A program made the position numbers and the translations under genes. From Micractinium sp. NFX-FRZ (Eukaryota > Chlorophyta > Trebouxiophyceae > Chlorellales > Chlorellaceae), in NCBI GenBank assembly GCA_029339195.1, contig JAPTJF010000009.1, forward strand, positions 248,001 to 312,000: 64,000 bases of DNA, written 5' to 3'. Shown here in pieces: positions 58,309 to 64,000 of the stretch; the stretch's first letter is position 1; each line of letters starts with the position of its first letter. The notes beneath the pieces were generated by a model, which worked only from the letters and a program-made list of their open reading frames with translations, was not told the DNA's origin and did not search any database.

Positions 58309-59968
58309 GCCCTGAGAACACAACCGTCGCAACACAGGCAAAGCAGGCAGTATTTTGACAGCAAAAGGACTGCAGTTTGCATGCAGTAGCCCCTGCCGAG
58401 CAGAGGGTTGGTGGCTGAGGACAAGTTGATGCAAGCGATCCCGCCCTGGGAGCAGCAGGCGTGGAAAGATCCGAGGGGGGGCCTGGAGACGGCGCCAGGT
58501 TAACGGTACGAAGGAACGGCTCTGCTGTATGCCTTCGTCCTCCATCCAACCCAGGCTCTTCTGGTGCGGCTTAGGAATAGCGCAGCCAACCTGTGGGCTC
58601 GGGGCGCACGGCCGCTAGAGCCAAGGAGTACGACACGCACGGGCAGGCGGCACCCGGTTTGAAGTCGGTAGCCCCTCAACCAGCGCTGTTCATGGCGGAG
58701 TACAACGCCAGAGGGTCTCGCGGTGGGTTCGGAGCTGTCCGTTGAGCACGGGACTATACGGGTCCTTTCCCGTGCCCCTGCCGTGCCCCTGGGGCCCTGA
58801 GCTCCAGCTGGACTCCAGTGCAAGGCATTTTGGGTTTGAACACCGCTCCCCTGCGCACTCTAGCTGTATGCTGGATTTACAGTGCCGTGCAGGGCGCTGA
58901 CCAGCGCTGCTGGTCAATCAACTACGCCTTACAGTACGCCGCCGCCAGGGTACCGCGCCTGCTCCCCTTCTGCTCCACATGCCTGGTGCCGCGCGGGTCA
59001 GACGCATGCGACCAGCGGTGCTCATTGTGCATGGCATCTGACTTGACTTCCTGCAGTCCCACCCTGCTTGCCCTGCTGCCTGATATTGTACAGCAGGTGC
59101 ATGCAGATCTCTCTGGCCCTACCTCCTGCCCCACATCCAGGGCACCTTCAGACGCCCGCCGCTGCTGCCGGGGAAGAGGCACTGCCTGGCACTGACTGGC
59201 AGTCACCGACAGTGGGTGGCAATGTCACGGTGCCATCGGCCCAATGCAGGCCGCCATGTTTGATCCATCATTGTGGTGCTTCATAATCCGCATGATACTG
59301 GTACCAGCAAGCCCCCGGGCACCGTTGGCGCATGCACTTCTGCATTTGCCGTGTTTGGTGTGTTCCAATCCCCATCCCGCCAAGGGGCCCCTCTGCAATC
59401 AGAATGGTACCTCGGTGCCACGACAGTGCCGCACCGCTTGGGGTGACTGGCGAGCAGCGAGGGAGCGTGAGCTCAGGCGTGGAGTAGCTGACATGCTGAT
59501 TGGCAGCTGTCCGGCACCGCCGTTGCATGACTGTGGGGCACTGCTGCATGAGCTGGCAGCTGATCAACGTAGGCGTTGGTTGGTTGGCCGACCGGATGGG
59601 TGCTTGCAACGCCACCCAAGACTCTTTCCTTTCGGAAAGGAACAGTGCCCCTCCAACTTCCGGAAGTCAAGGTTCACAATTGGCCAGGACCGCACCTTGC
59701 TGGTGCTCTCTGGCACACGGGGAGGAGGGGTGGAGATTTCAGCAGCCTGTCCAGCCAGCCTGACCCGGCAGGAGGCCTGCTGCACCTATGCTGCCCGCGC
59801 CCATGCTTGCACAGCCCCCTTGTGACCCACTTCCTGGCCAGGATCCTACTGTGCCCTGAGTGCCCTTGGGCTGCTCATGTTGGGCGGGGAGGCAGCAGGC
59901 GGGGCACGGCAGCGGCAGCGGCAGCAACTGCAGTATGAAGCAAGGCCGGAGGCAGGGCAGCAGAAGGT

Positions 59969-60298
59969 GTGCAGCAGCTAGGGGGAGGCACACAACTGCA
60001 CGCCAGCTGCCACCACACGTGCCCTCCCGTGTGTGCCGCCCCGCCGAAAGTTCACCCCCTCGTTCTAAAGCTGCTAGCAATCCTCATCGCCATCAGTGCC
60101 ATCACCGTGCTCCGCACCAGCAGCCACCAGCAGCAGTGGGCGAGGCAGCAGCAACAGCTACGCGGGCAGGGTCGCAGCGTCCAGCAGCGTTTCGGTGGGA
60201 GCAGGGGGCATGCGAGCGGGTTGGGAGCCCCGGGGGCGGGCATACAGCAGGGAGAGGAGAAGGCTGTGCAGCGGGCCCCGCCCAGCATGCACAGATAA
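59969..60298 (+). CDS. Doubtful open frame with a hydrophobic segment
   Basis: 109 codons with one strongly hydrophobic stretch (LVLKLLAILIAISAITVL, around residues 32-49) followed by a Gln/Arg-rich segment, as in short type II membrane proteins. There is no homology I recognise and no neighbouring exon. It may be chance. Confidence 0.15.
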   Translation: MQQLGGGTQLHASCHHTCPPVCAAPPKVHPLVLKLLAILIAISAITVLRTSSHQQQWARQQQQLRGQGRSVQQRFGGSRGHASGLGAPGAGIQQGEEKAVQRAPPSMHR

Positions 60299-61404
60299 GC
60301 ACACTGGTAGGGGTGGCTGCGCAGGCGAGATGCGGAGAGGTGCAGGACAGGCAGAGGCAGGCCGGCAGGCAGGGTCAATGCAGGCCAGCCTCATGTGCCG
60401 TGGAGGAGGGCAGCGGCAGCCCACAGCCGCCGGGATAGTGCCTTGGCCGGCAAGTGCCGGATGGCTGGGGGTGGCAGACTATTTGGCTGCGTTCTGGCTA
60501 GGTGGCTCGCCAGAGACCAGTACCACGCAGCAAGGCACAGCTTGAGGCAGCGGCATGCACTGTGGGCAGCGCCGCCCCTCAACGGGCACATGCAGTCACT
60601 GGGTAGCGCCACAAACGGGCCGGGGGAGCGGCCTGCCCGGCCCCGCCCACCTGCTGGCGCCAGCACCATCCAACCTGTGCCGATCAGCAGCGCCCCTGGA
60701 CTGCAAGCAGAAGGGGCCTGTCCCCACCCCCTCAACCCCCGCTCTTGATCCTTCCTGCTGAGTGTTGTACCATAAACAGACTCTAGGCGGGCAGCCTCTC
60801 ATGTGACACCCAAGTCGGAGTGGAGTTGGCTCCAACGGCTGCTGGAAGGGAAACTGTGGGGGTAGCGGCAGATGAGTCTCTGAGGTGATTCCTTGTTCGT
60901 GTGTTCGTGTGCAAGGATGGGTCTTGTGTGCCTGCGGCAGGCCCTTCACTGGAGGCGCCAGGCAGGACGGCTGGTACAAACTGGCCCCATTCTTAAAGAT
61001 CGGTGGTGCGGCCCCTGCTAGCATCACTGATAATCACCAGATCCGGGTGTTTTCAAAGAGCGTGCCACGCAAGCACAGTACAGCGCCAAGGGCACACCCG
61101 GTGCATGTGCCATGACCCCTGCCAGTCGAACCCGGCGCTCGGTTTTGCAGACTCGTCGTGTCAAAACAAACCAAAGCGCTGCACTTCGTACCCGGTGGAC
61201 GCTGTGTTCAGGCCCTGCCACCGCCCTCCGGCTCCGGTTCTGTCACATGCACTGCACGGAGGCGGCAGGGCCGTCCGACATTCCACGAGGAGGTCCCCAT
61301 TTCCTTGCATCTCTCGGTTCACCTGCACGGAGACGCGGTAGCTGGTTCAGAAGCGACTCCCAAGCCCACCCAAGCAAGCAGACGCCAGCCACGGGAGGGT
61401 ACAC

Positions 61405-63014
61405 ATGGACGAGTCCCCATCCACCGTGCAGGCCGAGCCTGCCGCTGTAGCGCGCCCAGCGCTCAGGACGTGCCAAGTGTGCAGCGTGGAGTGCCCGGCT
61501 AGGCCGTTCCATCAGGCAAGTCCGTGCGCTGCAGGATGAGGGCGGCCTGGCCCAGGGGAGGCGCGGCGGGTGTGTCCCCGCCGCCCGGCCGTCTGCCCAG
61601 CCGCCAGCCCGCCCGCTGCCTGCCCCTGGAGACACGCCGCTGCCTACCCGCTCATTGCAGACAAATGCGCAAGGATATTGCATGCCTGGCGCACTGGCGC
61701 ACAAACTGGATGCAGCACTCCAGTCGGCATTGCGCTCGCTCTGGCATGCCAGCCCCCGCCCGCTCCGCCTGCCGGCACCGCCTTCACCGCCGCCCGCCCT
61801 GGCTGCCACCCCTCCCTGCCTGCAGCGTTTCCGCATCTGCCAGCAGCACATGCTGACAGACCAGGTCCACTTCAAGGGCGTCATGCAGCGCTTCTGTCAG
61901 CAGGTGGGGGCTCAAGGGGCACGCTTGCCATACCCTCGCCCACACTCCCAGCCCAGCCCAGCCCAGCCCAGCATTGTGCAAGCAGGCAGCGGCCGGCCGG
62001 CCACAACCCGCAGCCCTGCACCTGTCAGCTCATCTTCCTGCCAGTATGGCGTCATGGCAGGCAGCTGGGGAGGCTGGCTTGTGCCAGCGCTGGCCAGAAC
62101 CTAACCAGCCCCTGCACCACCCTGTGCTAGAGCACCCCTGGCTGAGCACTCCTCCTGCCCCCCATTGCTCCCGCCTGCAGTGCGCCCGCTTCCACGCCCT
62201 GAGCGAGTTTGATGGCGCACATCGCAGCTGCCGCTCCCAGCTGGTGCGGCATGCGGCGCGCCGGCGGCAGCTGCGCCGTGCCCGCAGCAACGGCGAACCG
62301 GTGAGCGCGCGGCGCAGCGCGGCGGCGGCGGCAGCTGGGGCAGCGGCGGCGGCCAGGCTGCTGCAGCAGCAGGACCCGCTGCTGGGCAGTCTGCCTGAGA
62401 CAGAAGACAGCCACACTGCCAAGCGCCGGCGGCAGTGCAGCACGCCGCCGCGGCACGACCCGCCCACGCGCTCCAGCGCAGGGCTGCCCACCTGCAGCGG
62501 GAGCCCCAAAAGCGGCAGCAGCGGCGGCGAGAGCACGGGGCAGATGCTGGGGCTGACTGCCTGCACGCTGCCCGGCTGGGAGCAGCCCGTGTCGCTGGGC
62601 TCTCAAGGCAGCGCTGAGTCCAGCTTAGAGCTCTTTGTGGCCCCTGCTGAGGTGGCGATGGCAGGGCAGGGCAGCAGCCTGGATGCACTAGTTGCGGCGG
62701 CAGCCGAGGAGCAGTGGCAGCAGCAGCAGCAGTTTGCTGCCCAGCAGACGCAGCAGCTGCTGCAGCTGCTGCCGGCGGCGGCAGGCGCGGCGGCAGCGGC
62801 CCCTCCAGGTGCACCCGAGTTGGACCAGCACCTGGGCTTGCTTGCGCCACACACGCATACGGCAGTGCTCTCGGCAGTGCAGGCAGCACTGGCGCAGCAG
62901 CAGCTGGAGCGGCAGGCAACGGCCTGCCTGCTGCAGGCTACCCTTGCATGGGCAGGCGCCCTGCTGAAGCAGCAGCAGCAGCAGCAGCAGCAGCAGGGCC
63001 CTCGGCTGGTATGA
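61405..63014 (+). CDS. SBP-domain (SQUAMOSA promoter-binding-like) transcription factor
   Basis: Exons: 61405..61515, 61826..61903, 62181..63014; 340 aa. Residues 23-96 form an SBP zinc-binding DNA-binding domain. The second site, C61-x2-C64-x3-H68-x11-C80, is canonical (RFCQQCARFHALSEFD, then SCR). The first site has the usual C42-x2-H45 (RICQQH) but an N-terminal half C23-x2-C26 (plus C30) instead of the common C-x4-C. A basic segment (RHAARRRQLRRA, residues 86-97) overlaps the second site as the nuclear localisation signal does in this family. The rest is low complexity: Ala-rich, Ser/Gly-rich, and Gln-rich at the end with an eight- to nine-residue polyQ. SBP proteins bind GTAC-core DNA; the Chlamydomonas member CRR1 governs copper and hypoxia responses, but nothing here ties this gene to that role. 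The first intron starts with GC (CAG|GCAAGT). Confidence 0.92.
62970..62995 (+). repeat. CAG microsatellite encoding polyQ in the SBP gene
   Basis: About eight to nine CAG units in frame near the C terminus of the SBP protein. Confidence 0.7.
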
Positions 63015-64000
63015 TGCAACACGCCCCAGCCCCCTTCTCTTCCACTTTCATCTTACCAATCTGTCCATGAGAACAAGTACTCCTGGCCTCGCACTGAGCG
63101 GTGGCCTTCCTGCTTTTCACAATGCACCGTGCCCGGTGCTGACCCACCACACCCTCGCTCACGCCAGAACTTCTTCTGTGTTCCCCCAGGCCCCCCTTGT
63201 ACCTCCCCTGCCCAGCACTCGTCCACCTGCTCCAACAACCCTTGATCCAGCACACACCCAAACAAGCCTGCTCTCGGCAAGCACTGTAATCAATGCCTCC
63301 ACTGCCCCTGACCTGCCCCCGGGCAATCCACCAGTCCCGCCAGCAGGTGGCAGAGCAGAGCCCAGCCGGCGCACAGCAAGGGGTGAGGTGGCGTGGGCAG
63401 GCTGGGCTGTGGCACCAGTCTCCATGGCTGCCGCTCTCAGAGAGTCGAGTAGGGCAAGGCTGCAGTCAAAAGTGTATAGCTGCATAGGTCGGTGGCATTG
63501 CCGACACATGCACCGCATTCTTGAGTGCCGCCAACTCGGGAGTGTTCAACCTACTCGGGAAGCTAGTTTGAATTGTTAGCCAGTAACGGCGCATTGCCAT
63601 TTGACGAATGCTGGCGGCCAGGACGGCAACTGCTTGATGCCTGGCGTGCATGCCTCGAGCCCTGTCACCTCTGAAGGTCACGCTGGCGGCTCCTTTAGCA
63701 AACTGGCCCCACCTGTGGGCGGCCGGCCGGCCTGCCCACGCAGCTGGCCACACTTACATGGCGCCCTGTGGCCAGAGTATAGCGGCTCTTTGGTGACGGT
63801 GGCGCAGGGCAGTGCATGGGTGGCGCGAACAGAGGCGCAACCGGCAGCAGCCAAGCGGGCAGCAACGGCAGGTGACTTGACGGGCAGCTCCAACCGCTGC
63901 TGCAACTGAAACCGGATTCACGGGCTGCTGGCTGTGGAGGGGCTTTGACCAGTTAACTCGGGGACGAAGCCTCCATGTGCGTGGCCCAGGCAGTTGGAAC
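63015..64000. other. SBP 3' UTR and right flank
   Basis: No further gene is supported up to the window edge. The SBP 3' UTR probably ends near 63300. Confidence 0.5.
63285..63289 (+). terminator. TGTAA polyadenylation signal of the SBP gene
   Basis: TGTAA lies 271 nt after the stop codon. Confidence 0.55.

Larger units (their letters stand above)
57684..61404. other. Gene C 3' UTR and intergenic region before the SBP gene
   Basis: Sequence to about 58320 is presumed gene C 3' UTR. The remainder holds no supported gene. Two short palindromes (TTCCTTTCGGAAAGGAA near 59626 and ACTTCCGGAAGT near 59657) and a frame with a hydrophobic segment (59969-60298) were noted. The sequence before 61405 should contain the SBP promoter. 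Confidence 0.45.

Overview
The window is nuclear DNA of a GC-rich green alga, most likely a trebouxiophyte of the Chlorella/Micractinium type. The evidence is GC-rich coding sequence, many short introns of roughly 150-400 nt, TGTAA polyadenylation signals after nearly every gene, a TTTAGGG-type telomere-like tract, and gene families typical of chlorophytes (a short isocitrate lyase, an SBP transcription factor). No prokaryotic features (operons, CRISPR arrays, insertion sequences) were seen. All gene models below were built by hand from reading frame, splice sites and paralogue comparison; exon phases add up without frame breaks in each of them.

Layout: (1) <1-2789, plus strand: 3' part of a cysteine-rich repeat gene (gene A). 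(2) 12364-3580, minus: gene D, a secreted protein with an NHL-like propeller region followed by 14 six-cysteine modules, one module per exon. A and D converge with polyadenylation signals only about 12 nt apart. (3) 18172-13415, minus: isocitrate lyase. (4) 22610-19631, minus: mitochondrial succinate/fumarate carrier (SFC1 type). (5) 23944-27260, plus: Sec14-like CRAL-TRIO protein, divergent from the carrier. (6) about 28523-30381, plus: glutamine-rich coiled-coil protein of unknown function. (7) 41982-32186, minus: gene B, a 27-exon cysteine-rich secreted protein. (8) 41983-50487: an 8.5-kb spacer with a 33-bp minisatellite and a perfect 15-bp inverted repeat but no convincing gene. (9) 50488-57683, plus: gene C, an 18-exon, 1250-aa paralogue of B. 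(10) 57684-61404: 3' UTR and intergenic sequence. (11) 61405-63014, plus: an SBP-domain transcription factor.

Two themes stand out. First, A, B, C and D form a local cluster of extracellular CxxC-rich proteins covering about half the window. A, B and C are clear paralogues with matching exon phases, a shared C-terminal signature, and introns that repeatedly split the cysteine codon TG|C. B and C are head to head. Their role (cell wall, matrix, adhesion or surface recognition) cannot be read from sequence. Second, isocitrate lyase lies next to a carrier whose fungal and plant relatives exchange succinate and fumarate across the mitochondrial membrane, so two consecutive steps of acetate/lipid carbon use are physical neighbours.
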